Shown here in pieces: positions 9,437 through 18,499 of a stretch of DNA of 64,000 bases. The position numbers and the translations under genes were made by a program. The notes beneath the pieces were generated by a model. The model did not search any database. It was given only the letters and a program-made list of their open reading frames with translations, and was not told the origin of the DNA. Source of the stretch: Mycobacteriales bacterium (GTDB lineage: Bacteria > Actinomycetota > Actinomycetes > JAFAQI01); the NCBI GenBank assembly GCA_035550055.1, contig DASZRO010000095.1:1-64000 (forward strand), given 5' to 3'. Numbering within the stretch: the stretch's first letter is position 1; the number at the start of each line of letters is the position of its first letter.

Positions 9437-11028
9437 CGCGCTCGCTTGTTCCTCGCGACGATCTTCGCCTTGTTTGCCTTGCCCGGCGGGTAGACCTCAC
9501 CCGCTTCACGACGCTCCCGCCCGAACGCCGCGAGGGCGTCGGCGAGCACCGTCGCCGAGGGCGAGGACGCCGTCACGTCGACCCGCAGGCCGAGCTCGGC
9601 GGCCGCCTTGGCGGTCTGCGGCCCGATGACCGCGATGATGCTCGAGGTGTGCGGCTTGCCGGCAATGCCGACCAGGTTCCGCACCGTCGACGACGACGTG
9701 AAGACGACCGCGTCGAACCCGCCCGCCTTGATCGCCTCGCGGGTCTCCGCCGGCGGGGGCGCTGCGCGCACCGTCCGGTAGGCGGTGACGTCGTCGATCT
9801 GCCAACCGCGCTCGAGCAGCCCGGCGGCCAGCGTCTCGGTCGCGATGTCGGCGCGCGGCAGCAGCACCCGCTCGAGCGCGTCATAGGTCGGGTCGAACTC
9901 CGGCCAGTCGGCGAGCAGGCCTTCACTCGACTGCTCCCCTGACGGCACCAGGTCGGGCCGGATCCCCCAGGCCACGACGGCCGCGGCGGTCTGCTCGCCC
10001 ACGCACGCCACCTTCACGCCCGCCAGTGCCCGCGCGTCGAGGCCGAGCTCCTCGATCTTCTCGCGGATCGCCTTCACCGCATTGACCGACGTCAGCGCCA
10101 CCCACGCGTACCGGCCCTGCACGAGACCGCGGATCGCGCGGTCGACGGCCTGCGGCGTACGCGGCGGCTCGACGGCGATCGTCGGCACCTCGACCGGAAC
10201 CGCGCCGTAGGACACCAGGCGCTGCGACATCGGTCCGGCCTGGTCCTTCGTCCGCGGGACGAGCACCTTCCAACCGAACAGCGGCTTGCTCTCGAACCAC
10301 GACAGCTTCTCGCGCAGTCGCACGACCTCGCCCACGACCGCCGTGCTCATGCCGTCGAGGACCGCGCTGTCGCGCTCGACGGTGTCGAGCGTCGACACGA
10401 CGGTCTGCTGGGAGGTGGTCGTGCCTGCGGCGGTGACCGCCACCGGGGTGTCGCCGCGCAGCCCGTGCTCGACGAGTGCTGCCGCGACCTTGCCGAGGCT
10501 GTGAGCGCAGTTGAGCAGCACCAGGGTCTGGCCGGCGTCGGTGCACGCGGCCCAGTCCGGCTCCTCCGCATGCTCCGAGACGTCGATCACGTGCACCGAC
10601 CGATGCTTGGCGTCCGACACCGGCACCCCGGCGTACGCCGGCACGGCGAACGCCGAGCTGACTCCCGGCACGAGCTCGAAGGCGACCTTCGCCTTGACGA
10701 CGGCGTCGGCCTCCTCGGCGAAATGACAAAGCACCGTGGGGTCGCCGGCGAACACCCGCGCCACGTCCTTGCCGGCCTTCGCCGCCGCCGCCAGAGCTTT
10801 GCCGGCGCCCGCGCTGTCCAGCCCCGAGACGTCGAGGATCTCGACGTCCGCCCGGCAGTGCGGCAGCACGGCGTCGCGAATCGACTCGTGGACCGCGACC
10901 GCGTCGACCGCACCGAGCACGTCGGCCGCCCGCAGCGTCAGCAGCCCGGGATCACCGGGCCCGGCTCCGATGAAGACGACCGCGCCGGTCTTGGTCCGGG
11001 TGCGGGTGGATGTACTACGTGTGGTCAC
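9433..11028 (-). CDS. hemD: Fused uroporphyrinogen-III C-methyltransferase / uroporphyrinogen-III synthase
   Basis: 531 residues. The N-terminal half is a SUMT/CobA-type tetrapyrrole methylase fold (VVFIGAGPGDPGLLTLRA near residue 17, VPGVSSA later). The C-terminal half (from about residue 255) is HemD, which cyclises hydroxymethylbilane with D-ring inversion. The methylase half is degenerate: the usual KGGDPFVFGRGGEE reads FAGDPTVLCHFAEE, and the Met of the TLVxYM region is missing. I would trust the synthase activity more than the methylase. The tail is basic (KANKAKIVARNKRAR). The GTG at 11028 overlaps the hemC stop. Confidence 0.93.
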   Translation of the reverse strand: MTTRSTSTRTRTKTGAVVFIGAGPGDPGLLTLRAADVLGAVDAVAVHESIRDAVLPHCRADVEILDVSGLDSAGAGKALAAAAKAGKDVARVFAGDPTVLCHFAEEADAVVKAKVAFELVPGVSSAFAVPAYAGVPVSDAKHRSVHVIDVSEHAEEPDWAACTDAGQTLVLLNCAHSLGKVAAALVEHGLRGDTPVAVTAAGTTTSQQTVVSTLDTVERDSAVLDGMSTAVVGEVVRLREKLSWFESKPLFGWKVLVPRTKDQAGPMSQRLVSYGAVPVEVPTIAVEPPRTPQAVDRAIRGLVQGRYAWVALTSVNAVKAIREKIEELGLDARALAGVKVACVGEQTAAAVVAWGIRPDLVPSGEQSSEGLLADWPEFDPTYDALERVLLPRADIATETLAAGLLERGWQIDDVTAYRTVRAAPPPAETREAIKAGGFDAVVFTSSSTVRNLVGIAGKPHTSSIIAVIGPQTAKAAAELGLRVDVTASSPSATVLADALAAFGRERREAGEVYPPGKANKAKIVARNKRAR

Positions 11029-11966
11029 TTTCTGGACTCCCCGATCAGATCGGCAGCACCTGCATCGAGCAGGGCCGCCGCCAGGCGATTTCCGACGTCC
11101 TCGGGTTGACCGAGCTCGCCGGTGATGGACAACCGGATGGTGCGAGTGCCGTTCGTGTCAGCAACGACAGCTCGCAGGTAGATCTCCTCTTCTCCTTCGT
11201 CGCCGACCGCTACGTCGGCAAGTGCCCCCACCGGCGCCGAGCAACCGGCTTCGAGCCGGGCGAGCAGCGTGCGCTCGGCAGTGACCGCCGCACGGCTGGT
11301 TGCGTCGTCGAGGGCAGAACGCAGCTGCCTCGTGAGCTCGTCATCCTCCGCACGGCACTCGACCGCGAGGGCCCCCTGACCGGGAGCCGGCAGCAGCTGG
11401 CCCGGATCGACGACCTCGGTGGCCTCCTCGCGCCGACCGAGCCGATCGAGGCCGGCGGCGGCGACGACCACGGCGTCGAGCTCCCCGGAGGCGACCTTGG
11501 CCACCCGGGTGTCGACGTTGCCGCGGATCGGCACCACCGAAAGGCCGTAGCCGAGCGCGCGCAGCTGCGCGGTGCGCCGTGGCGCGCCGGTCCCGACTCT
11601 CGAGCCGGCCGGCAGCTCGCCGAGTGTCAGGCCGTCCCGCGCGACGAGCGCGTCCCGCGGGTCGCCGCGTCGCGGCACCGCGGCGAGGACCACGTCATCC
11701 GCCGGGTACGTCGGCAGGTCTTTCAGCGAGTGCACGGCCAGGTCCACCTCGCCGGCAACCAGCGCCCGGCGCAGCTCGTTGACCCAGACCCCGGTGCCGA
11801 GATCGGCGACGGGCGCCCCCGAGCGGTCGCCGGTCGTACTCAGCTCGACCAGCTCGACCTGGTGGCCCGCATCGCGCAGCGACTGTGCGACAAGCCCCGA
11901 CTGGGCGAGCGCGAGCGCCGAGCGACGGGTGCCGAGCCGCAGCGTGCCGGTCGTGGTGGCCGTCAC
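11025..11966 (-). CDS. hemC: Hydroxymethylbilane synthase (porphobilinogen deaminase)
   Basis: 313 residues. Polymerises four porphobilinogens on a covalent dipyrromethane cofactor; the attachment cysteine is in LEAGCSAPVG. The N-terminal LGTRRSALALAQSG and the segment HSLKDLP are family signatures. It starts at a GTG overlapping the hemA stop (GTGA, 11963-11966) and ends overlapping hemD. Translational coupling along the operon would keep the pathway enzymes in step. Confidence 0.97.
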   Translation of the reverse strand: MTATTTGTLRLGTRRSALALAQSGLVAQSLRDAGHQVELVELSTTGDRSGAPVADLGTGVWVNELRRALVAGEVDLAVHSLKDLPTYPADDVVLAAVPRRGDPRDALVARDGLTLGELPAGSRVGTGAPRRTAQLRALGYGLSVVPIRGNVDTRVAKVASGELDAVVVAAAGLDRLGRREEATEVVDPGQLLPAPGQGALAVECRAEDDELTRQLRSALDDATSRAAVTAERTLLARLEAGCSAPVGALADVAVGDEGEEEIYLRAVVADTNGTRTIRLSITGELGQPEDVGNRLAAALLDAGAADLIGESRK

Positions 11967-13270
11967 GTGACCGCCTCGTCGGCTTCGACGACGACGGCGG
12001 CCCGAGCCACGGCCTCCGTCGCGGACGGGTCGAGCGCGAACAGCTCGCGAAGCACTTCGGCGTAGCTGTCGCCGCCGGGCTCCTCGGCAAGCTCCTTCAC
12101 CCGGACGGTCGGTGCGTGCAGCAGCTTGTCGACCACCCGTTCGACGGTCTGGCGCAGCTCACGCACCGTGCGCTCGTCGGCGTCCGGCAGCCGCCCGAGC
12201 AGCCGACCCATCTCGCTGTCGACGACCTGCTGCGCACGCTCCCGGAGCGCCACCACGGTAGGAGCGACCCGATCGGCGCGCTGCCGGGCGAGATAGCCCC
12301 CCACCTCCTCGTGGACGATGCGCCGGACCGCTTCGACCTCACGTGCGACCTGAGCGCCTTCGAGCGCTTCGCCGAGCACCTCGAGGTCGACGACCGTCAC
12401 CCCGGGCAGGTCGCGTGCAGCCGGGTCGACGTCGCGGGGCATCGCGAGGTCGACGACGAAGACCGGTCGGTCACCGCGATCCGCCAGCAGCTGCGCGTCG
12501 ATGACGACACCGAGCGCGCCGGTGCACGAGACGACCACGTCGCAGGCCGCGACCACAGCCGCGAGGTCGCTGAGCTCGACCGCGGTGCCGCCGACCTGCT
12601 CGGCGAGTTGCTCGGCGCGGGCGAAGGTGCGGTTCACCACCGTCAGGTCCGCGACACCGCGCCGAGCCAGCTCCGTCGCGGCGATGGTGCTCATCGAGCC
12701 GGCACCGACGACTGCGGCACGGCGACCATCCAGCGGGCCGACGGCCTGCACGGCGTAGTCGATCCCGGTCGAGACGACCGAGCGACCGGCGCGGTCGATC
12801 CCGGTCTCGTGGTGGGCACGGCGGCCGACTCGGATGGCGTGGTCGACGACGGTGCCCAGGGCCCGACCGACTGTCGACTCCTCGCGCGCGAGGTTCAGCG
12901 CGCTGCGTAGCTGGCCGAGGATCTGCTGTTCGCCGACCACCATGGAGTCCAGCCCCGCCGCCACCTCGAAGATGTGCTGGACCGCCCGGTCCTCGTAGTG
13001 GACGTAGAGGTGATCGGTCAGTACGTCGAGCTCCACGCCGGTCGAGGCGGACAGCTGCTCACCGATCTCCTTCACCCCACCGTGGAACTTCGCGACCTCG
13101 GCGTGGACCTCGAGCCGGTTGCAGGTCGCAAGCACCAGCGCCTCGGAGATGTGGTCGGCGCTGACCAGCGCGGCGAGCAGCTTCGTGAGCTGGTCCGCGC
13201 CGAGCGCGACGCGCTCCAGCAGCTCCACCGGTGTGGACCGATGAGACAGACCGACCGCGAGCAGGCTCAC
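11963..13270 (-). CDS. hemA: Glutamyl-tRNA reductase
   Basis: 435 residues. First enzyme of C5 haem synthesis, reducing Glu-tRNA to glutamate-1-semialdehyde. Landmarks are SHRSTPVELLERVAL at the N-terminus, the catalytic cysteine in LATCNRLEV, and VGEQQILGQLR before the NADPH domain (VVGAGSMSTIAA). I chose the GTG at 13270, which overlaps the rex TGA. An upstream reading adds about 48 Arg-rich residues out of frame with rex and is not credible. In Streptomyces the rex-hemACD operon is a known Rex target, which fits this layout. Confidence 0.97.
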   Translation of the reverse strand: MSLLAVGLSHRSTPVELLERVALGADQLTKLLAALVSADHISEALVLATCNRLEVHAEVAKFHGGVKEIGEQLSASTGVELDVLTDHLYVHYEDRAVQHIFEVAAGLDSMVVGEQQILGQLRSALNLAREESTVGRALGTVVDHAIRVGRRAHHETGIDRAGRSVVSTGIDYAVQAVGPLDGRRAAVVGAGSMSTIAATELARRGVADLTVVNRTFARAEQLAEQVGGTAVELSDLAAVVAACDVVVSCTGALGVVIDAQLLADRGDRPVFVVDLAMPRDVDPAARDLPGVTVVDLEVLGEALEGAQVAREVEAVRRIVHEEVGGYLARQRADRVAPTVVALRERAQQVVDSEMGRLLGRLPDADERTVRELRQTVERVVDKLLHAPTVRVKELAEEPGGDSYAEVLRELFALDPSATEAVARAAVVVEADEAVT

Positions 13271-13944
13271 GACGGAACCTCGACCAACGACTTGCGCTGC
13301 TCGTGGAAGGCGAGGATCTGCAGCTCGATGGACAGGTCGACCTTGCGGACGTCGACCTGCTCGGGAACGTTGAGCACGACCGGCGCGAAGTTCAGCACGC
13401 TGGTGACGCCGCAAGCGACCAGCCGGTCGCAGACGTCCTGGGCGGCCGAGGCCGGAGTGGCGATCACGCCGATCGACACCTCGTGCTCGGCGACGATCGC
13501 TTCGAGCTCGTCGACGTGGCGCACCTCGATGCCCGCGATCGTCTCCCCGACCCGCGACCGGTCCGCGTCGACCAGCGCGACCACTCCGAATCCGCGCGTG
13601 CCGAAGCCGGCGTAGCCGGCGAGGGCATGGCCCAGGTTCCCTACGCCGACGATCACGACGCTGTAGTGCTGGGTCAGCCCGAGCGCCCGGGAGATCTGGT
13701 AGACGAGGAACTCGACGTCATAGCCCACCCCCCGGGTCCCGTAGGAGCCGAGGTGCGACAAATCCTTGCGCAGCTTCGCCGGGCCCACCCCGGCTGCCTG
13801 TGCCAGCGTTTCGGAGGAGACGGTCGACACACCGCTTTCGGCGAAGCCGGTGAGCACGCGCAGGTAGACCGGAAGGCGCGCCACCGTTGCCTCCGAGATC
13901 GTGCCGCGCCGGCCAGGTCGCGATGGCAGGGAAGTGACCGACAC
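13267..13944 (-). CDS. rex: Redox-sensing transcriptional repressor Rex
   Basis: 225 residues. Winged-helix DNA-binding domain in the first 85 residues (LAQAAGVGPAKLRKDLSHLG), then a Rossmann domain with VIVGVGNLGHAL, and a C-terminal swapped helix. Rex binds operators when NADH/NAD+ is low and releases them when NADH rises, derepressing respiratory genes. The start is GTG 13944. A -10-like TAGGGT (13951-13956) lies 6 bases before it, which suggests a leaderless transcript. A Rex-type operator overlaps the putative -35 region, so autoregulation together with the hem genes is likely. Confidence 0.96.
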   Translation of the reverse strand: MSVTSLPSRPGRRGTISEATVARLPVYLRVLTGFAESGVSTVSSETLAQAAGVGPAKLRKDLSHLGSYGTRGVGYDVEFLVYQISRALGLTQHYSVVIVGVGNLGHALAGYAGFGTRGFGVVALVDADRSRVGETIAGIEVRHVDELEAIVAEHEVSIGVIATPASAAQDVCDRLVACGVTSVLNFAPVVLNVPEQVDVRKVDLSIELQILAFHEQRKSLVEVPS

Positions 13945-13950
13945 AGCCGG

Positions 13951-13980
13951 ACCCTACTTCGATTGTGAACTCGTGCACAA
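13951..13980 (-). promoter_or_regulatory. rex promoter with Rex operator (ROP)
   Basis: At 13963-13980 the sequence TTGTGAACTCGTGCACAA is an inverted repeat with one mismatch pair, close to the actinobacterial Rex operator type TTGTGAANNNNTTCACAA. Read on the minus strand it begins with TTGTGC, an acceptable -35. It is followed after 18 bases by TAGGGT (13956-13951) as -10, then six bases and the rex GTG. Operator and promoter therefore overlap, as expected for repression. Confidence 0.65.
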
Positions 13981-14058
13981 ACTGGTTGTGCGTTCGTGAA
14001 GACGCTTTGCCCGTGCCCGGTTAGTCCGGTTGCCGCGCTCTCCCTAGGATCGGGTCCG

Positions 14059-15252
14059 ATGAGCAGCGAGTGGGGTCGGATCGACGCCGACGGGTCGGTC
14101 TATCTCCGTACGTCGGACGGCGAGCGGCAGATCGGCTCGTGGCAGGCCGGCACCCCGGAAGAAGGCCTCGCGTTCTACACGAAGCGCTTCAACGACCTCG
14201 CCGCCGACGTCGCGTTGCTCGAAGGGCGCGCCGCTGCTGCGTCCGCGGATCCGGCGGCGGTGCGCGAGGCGGCCACCAAGCTCGCCGCGACGGTGAAGGG
14301 CGCGGCCGCCCTCGGCGACCTCGCCAGCCTCGCCGACCGCCTCGACGCAGTGGTGGCCAAGACCGACGAGCGGCTCGCCGAGCGGGCCGCCGAACGAGCA
14401 AAAGCAGCCGAGGCCGCCGTCGAGCGCAAGCGCGCGCTGGTCGCCGAAGCCGAGAAGCTGGCGAAAAGCGACAGTTGGAAGGCGGGCTCGGAGCGGTTCC
14501 GCGCGATCGTCGAAGAGTGGAAGTCGATCCGCATCGATCGCAAGACCGACTCTGCGCTGTGGGAGTCGTTCGCGGCCGCCCGCCGTTCCTTCGACGCCCG
14601 CCGTCGCGCCCACTTCGCCGAGCTGGACGCGGCGCGTGAGGCGGTGGCGGAGAAGAAGACCAGGATCGCGGCGGAGGCCGAGAAGCTGGTCGACTCCAGC
14701 GAGTGGGCGGCGACCGCGAAGCGGTTCCGCGACCTGATGAACGACTGGAAGGCGGCCGGCCGAGCCAACCGGGGCGTCGACGACGAGCTGTGGAGCCGCT
14801 TCAAGGCCGCGCAGGACGCGTTCTTCGCCCGGCGCTCCGAGGCGTTCAGCGCGCGCGACGAGGAGCAGTCCGCCAACCTCGCCGCGAAGCGGCAGCTCAT
14901 CGACGAGGCACGCACGCTCGACGCCAAAGCCGACCCGGAAGGCGCCCGCAAGCGGCTGAAGTCGATTCACGACCGCTGGGAGAAGATCGGTCATGTCCCG
15001 CGCGAGGACAAGGACAAGCTGGAACGGGAGCTCGGTGACATCGAGCGCACCATCCGCGACGCAGCGAGCGCCGGCCGCAAGGTCACCGTCACGGAGTCCC
15101 CGCTCGTGATCCGGTTGCGCGAGTCAGTGCAGAAGCTCGAGGCCCGGCTCGAGCGCGCCCGCACCGCCGGCGACCACAAGCTGATTGCCGAGACCGAGGA
15201 GTCACTCAAGACCCAGCAGCAGTGGCTGAGCCAAGCGGAGTCCGCCGGCTAG
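14059..15252 (+). CDS. DUF349 domain-containing protein
   Basis: 397 residues, almost all helical and charged, with at least three repeats of the DUF349 pattern (W..xx.RF..I..EWK/DWK, near residues 135-165, 210-240 and 290-315), ending in a coiled coil. It is conserved next to rex in actinobacteria and has no established biochemical role. I chose ATG 14059; a GTG/ATG further upstream would place the start inside the divergent promoter region. Transcription diverges from rex (114 bp apart). Its TAG shares the CTAG at 15249-15252 with the stop of the convergent glutaredoxin gene. Confidence 0.87.
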   Translation: MSSEWGRIDADGSVYLRTSDGERQIGSWQAGTPEEGLAFYTKRFNDLAADVALLEGRAAAASADPAAVREAATKLAATVKGAAALGDLASLADRLDAVVAKTDERLAERAAERAKAAEAAVERKRALVAEAEKLAKSDSWKAGSERFRAIVEEWKSIRIDRKTDSALWESFAAARRSFDARRRAHFAELDAAREAVAEKKTRIAAEAEKLVDSSEWAATAKRFRDLMNDWKAAGRANRGVDDELWSRFKAAQDAFFARRSEAFSARDEEQSANLAAKRQLIDEARTLDAKADPEGARKRLKSIHDRWEKIGHVPREDKDKLERELGDIERTIRDAASAGRKVTVTESPLVIRLRESVQKLEARLERARTAGDHKLIAETEESLKTQQQWLSQAESAG

Positions 15253-15500
15253 GTCAGCGCCTCGCGAAGCCGGCGGTCGTCGACCCGGAACACGTCGTGC
15301 ACCGAACCGTCGACGAGCACGACCGGTACCATCTCGCGCCATTCGGTACGCCGCGGCTCCTCGACCGACGTCAGCTCGACCGAGCGCCAGCCGACTCCGA
15401 GCTCCCCACAGACCATCGACACCACGCCGACCGCGTCCTCGCACAGGTGGCAGCCGGGATTGACGACGACGACGACACGCTCGGTCGCGGGACCGTCCAT
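15249..15500 (-). CDS. Glutaredoxin-like protein (DUF836 family)
   Basis: 83 residues with a thioredoxin-fold start and the redox motif NPGCHLCEDA near residue 15, then the cis-proline region MVPVVLVDG. Probably a small cytoplasmic disulfide reductase; actinobacteria use mycothiol, so a mycoredoxin-like partner role is possible but unproven. The stop codon overlaps the convergent DUF349 stop by 4 bases (CTAG). The acyl-CoA ligase gene ends 5 bases before its start and may be co-transcribed with it. Confidence 0.85.
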   Translation of the reverse strand: MDGPATERVVVVVNPGCHLCEDAVGVVSMVCGELGVGWRSVELTSVEEPRRTEWREMVPVVLVDGSVHDVFRVDDRRLREALT

Positions 15501-15505
15501 CGCGG

Positions 15506-17032
15506 TCAGCCGGCGACGGCGGGCGACTCCTTGAGCCGACCGCGTGCCACTTTGCCGACCAGCGAGTGCGGGAGCTCATCGACGAACTCGATCGCGGTCG
15601 GGCACTTGAACCTGGCAAGCCGGGTCGCGGCGTAGTCGATCAACGCGTCCGCATCGAGCGTCGAGCCGTCCCGACGGACCACCAGCGCCTTGACCGTCTC
15701 ACCGGTGTAGGGGTGCGGTACGCCGATCACTGCGACCTCGTCGACATCGGCGTGCTGGGCGAGCGCGTCCTCGACTTCTTTCGGGTACACGTTGAACCCG
15801 CTGACCAGGATCAGGTCGCGAGCCCGGTCGACGAGGAACAGGTCGCCGTCGGCGTCGAGATAGCCGACGTCACCCGTACGGAACCAGCCGTCTTCGTCGG
15901 GACCGCCCGCGCCGTCGGGCCAGTAGCCGGAGAACAAGTTCGGGCCGCGGACGACGATCTCGCCCGGGTCGTATTCGGGCTCGTCCTCGTCGACGAGATC
16001 CTCCTCACCGTCGGCGGCGGTGATCCGCAGCTCGACGTCGGGAACCGGTCGGCCCACGCTCCCCGGCTTCGCGACCTCGCTGCACAGCGTCGTGGTCAGC
16101 ACCGGCGCCGTCTCGGTGAGGCCGTAGCCCTCGAAGACGTGATGACCGCTGCTCTCCAGCACCGCCGACAGCACCGAAGGCGGCAGCGGGGCCGCACCCG
16201 ACGAGGCCAGCCGCACCGACGACAGCGAGTCGCCCAGATCGGGCAGCATCGACCACGCGACGTACATCGGTGGCGCGCCGACAACGTCGCTGACCTGCTG
16301 GTCGCGGACGAGCGCGAGCGTCTCCACCGGGTCGAACCGGCTGGCGAGGATGCCGGTCGCACCGGTCCGCGCGACCATGCCGAGCCCGGCGTTGAGGCCG
16401 TACACGTGGAACAGCGGCAGCACGAGCAGCACCCGGTCGTCGCTGGCCACGACCGGCGGGTCGATCCGGGACAACTGGTCGAGGTTCGCCAGCAGCGCGC
16501 GGTGGGTGAGCATGGCCCCGCGCGGACGGCCGGATGTGCCCGAGGTGTAGAGCAGCGCGGCGAGGTCCTCGCCGCCCGTCGTCGCCTCGACCGCGGTTGC
16601 CTCGCCTGCGGCGAGCAGATCGCGCCACCCGCCGGCCTCGACGTCGACGACGAGGGACACCACCTCTGGCGCGGCCTCCGCGACGACCGCGACGTGAGCC
16701 GAGTCGGTCACGACCACCGAGACCGTCGCGTTCTCCAGCTGGTAGGCCAGCTCCGGCGCGGTGTAGCCGGTGTTGAGCGGTACGGCGACGAACCCGCCGC
16801 GAAGGATGCCGAAATACGCAACGGCGAAGTCGATCGAGTTCGGCAGCAGCACGCCGATCCGGCTGCCCTGCTCGTGCCCCGCGGCACGCAGCCCGGCCGC
16901 GCAACGGTCCACCTGCCCGTCGAGCTCCGCCCAGGTCAGTGACGCCGTGCCGTCGACCAGTGCGGGCTTCTCCGGGGTCGCAGCGGCCGCCGAGCGCACG
17001 AGCTCGGCGAGGTTGCCAGCACTAGCCCCCAT
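15506..17032 (-). CDS. AMP-dependent synthetase/ligase (fatty acid-CoA ligase family)
   Basis: 508 residues. All ANL superfamily motifs are present: P-loop LYTSGTSGRPRGAMLTH, A5 GYGLTETAPV, A7 GWFRTGDVGYLD, hinge DLILVSGFNVYPKEVED, and the catalytic lysine in GKVARGRLKE. It should activate a carboxylic acid as acyl-AMP and transfer it to CoA; chain length cannot be read from sequence. It overlaps the end of the amidase gene by 11 bases and is the last or next-to-last gene of that minus-strand operon. Confidence 0.93.
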   Translation of the reverse strand: MGASAGNLAELVRSAAAATPEKPALVDGTASLTWAELDGQVDRCAAGLRAAGHEQGSRIGVLLPNSIDFAVAYFGILRGGFVAVPLNTGYTAPELAYQLENATVSVVVTDSAHVAVVAEAAPEVVSLVVDVEAGGWRDLLAAGEATAVEATTGGEDLAALLYTSGTSGRPRGAMLTHRALLANLDQLSRIDPPVVASDDRVLLVLPLFHVYGLNAGLGMVARTGATGILASRFDPVETLALVRDQQVSDVVGAPPMYVAWSMLPDLGDSLSSVRLASSGAAPLPPSVLSAVLESSGHHVFEGYGLTETAPVLTTTLCSEVAKPGSVGRPVPDVELRITAADGEEDLVDEDEPEYDPGEIVVRGPNLFSGYWPDGAGGPDEDGWFRTGDVGYLDADGDLFLVDRARDLILVSGFNVYPKEVEDALAQHADVDEVAVIGVPHPYTGETVKALVVRRDGSTLDADALIDYAATRLARFKCPTAIEFVDELPHSLVGKVARGRLKESPAVAG

Positions 17033-18344
17033 GAGCCGAGTGTTTCACACTTGCAAGCACCCCGATCGCCGCTTCGAAGTGCGCGGCCGCGTCGAGCAGC
17101 CGCGCCTCGGCGCCCCACGGTGCGAGCAGCTGCAGGCCCACCGGCAGACCGCCGGAGTGCAGCCCCACCGGGACCGAGATCCCCGGCACCCCCGCCAGGT
17201 TGGCCAGGACCGCTTGCCGGAGGTTGCCGGTGTCCGGCATGGCCGGGCCGGACGGCAGCTCGACCACCGGCGCGGCCATCGGCGGTGCCGGCGCCGGGTT
17301 CGTCGGCCACGCCAGCAGATCGACCCGTTCGAAGGCGGCCGCCAGCTCGCGTCGCAGCTGCGCGCGCACCCGGTCCGCACGCAACAGCCGGACGGCCGGG
17401 ATCTTCGTCGCGTAGCCGATCATGGCGCGGGTCACCGGATCGAGATCGGCGAGCACCCTGGCGGGCACCGCGGCTGACAGCTCGACGCTGGCACGCACGC
17501 CGCCCGCCGCGGCCGCGACCTCGGCGTACGGGATGGACACCTCGTCGACCTCGACCGCCGCCGCCGTGAGCGCCGCTTCGCACAACCCGGCCACCTCGAC
17601 GTCGACGTCCTGCCAGAACGGAGTGCGTACCACGCCGACGCGCAGCTTCGAGCCGTCACCGACCGGCACCGGTCGGGCGAGCAGCGCCTGCGCCATCACT
17701 CGCGCATCGGCGCTGTCCCTGCCGAACACCCCGGGAGCCGACAGCGTCGAGTTGGCGCCCGAGTACCCGCGGTAGGGCAGTGCGCCGTAGGTCAGCTTCA
17801 GACCGACCACACCGCACCAGCCGGCCGGCAGCCGCGTCGACCCTCCGCTGTCGCTGCCGACCGAGCCCGCGACCAGCCGAGCCCCGACCGCCGCCGCCGA
17901 CCCGCCGGAGGACCCGCCACTGCAGTGCGCGGCGTTCCACGGGTTGCCGGACGGCCCGTAGGCCGACACCAGCCCGGTCGTGCCGAAGCCGAGCTGATGC
18001 TGGTTGTCGACCCCGACGATGACCGCACCCGCCTGCTGCAGCCGGCGGAACACACCCGATGGTTCACGGGCGCCGATCTCCTGCGACGTGCCGTTGTGAT
18101 AGCCGCGCCACGGCAAGGAGAACATGTCCTTCACCGTCACCGGGACGCCGTGCAACGGCCCCTCGGGCGCCGCGGCCGCCATCGCGCGCGACTGCGCCGG
18201 GAACGTGACAGCAATCGCGTTGAGGTCGGCGTTGGCCTCCTCGATCCGGGCCAGCGTCGCGTCGAGCAGTTCCACTGCCGAAAGCTCTCCCGTGGCGAGC
18301 GCCCTGGCTTGCGCGACCAAGGAGAGATCCTGCGGCGAAGTCAC
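17022..18344 (-). CDS. Amidase (amidase signature family)
   Basis: 440 residues with the Ser-cisSer-Lys triad of amidase signature enzymes: Lys in VTVKDMF and the serines in CSGGSSGGSAAAVG and SDSGGSTRLP. It hydrolyses an unidentified carboxamide. The start is a GTG at 18344 overlapping the stop of a 49-residue ORF, a placement seen for small GatC/AtzG-like subunits of other amidases. It sits between the PBP gene and the acyl-CoA ligase in one orientation. Confidence 0.93.
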   Translation of the reverse strand: MTSPQDLSLVAQARALATGELSAVELLDATLARIEEANADLNAIAVTFPAQSRAMAAAAPEGPLHGVPVTVKDMFSLPWRGYHNGTSQEIGAREPSGVFRRLQQAGAVIVGVDNQHQLGFGTTGLVSAYGPSGNPWNAAHCSGGSSGGSAAAVGARLVAGSVGSDSGGSTRLPAGWCGVVGLKLTYGALPYRGYSGANSTLSAPGVFGRDSADARVMAQALLARPVPVGDGSKLRVGVVRTPFWQDVDVEVAGLCEAALTAAAVEVDEVSIPYAEVAAAAGGVRASVELSAAVPARVLADLDPVTRAMIGYATKIPAVRLLRADRVRAQLRRELAAAFERVDLLAWPTNPAPAPPMAAPVVELPSGPAMPDTGNLRQAVLANLAGVPGISVPVGLHSGGLPVGLQLLAPWGAEARLLDAAAHFEAAIGVLASVKHSAHGG

Positions 18345-18490
18345 TGCTCGGCCACCTCGTGGCGACGCGGCGGGCGACCCGGGTCGAGGTCGGGCTCGAC
18401 GGGCAGGTCGTCGAGGTCGAGCGCATCGAGCATCGCCATCGCGGGCTCGAACGCGGCCGAGATCAGCTCCTGCAGCTCACCTGGCGGCAT
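18341..18490 (-). CDS. Small 49-residue ORF before amidase, possible GatC/AtzG-like partner
   Basis: ATG at 18490, TGA at 18341-18343 overlapping the amidase GTG. The acidic peptide begins MPPGELQELISAAFEPAM and continues LDALDLDDLPVEPDLDPG before a basic end. Helix-then-proline layouts of this kind occur in GatC and in AtzG/DUF4089 proteins, which clamp amidases. The likeness is in shape rather than clear sequence identity. Its ATG lies 9 bases beyond the PBP stop codon, with only TAGG as a weak ribosome binding site. Confidence 0.55.
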   Translation of the reverse strand: MPPGELQELISAAFEPAMAMLDALDLDDLPVEPDLDPGRPPRRHEVAEQ

Positions 18491-18499
18491 GGCCGAAAC

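Noticed and set aside
15566-16942. Plus-strand frame of more than 450 codons inside the acyl-CoA ligase gene
   Set aside because: Opposite to all ANL motifs, without ribosome binding site or domain.
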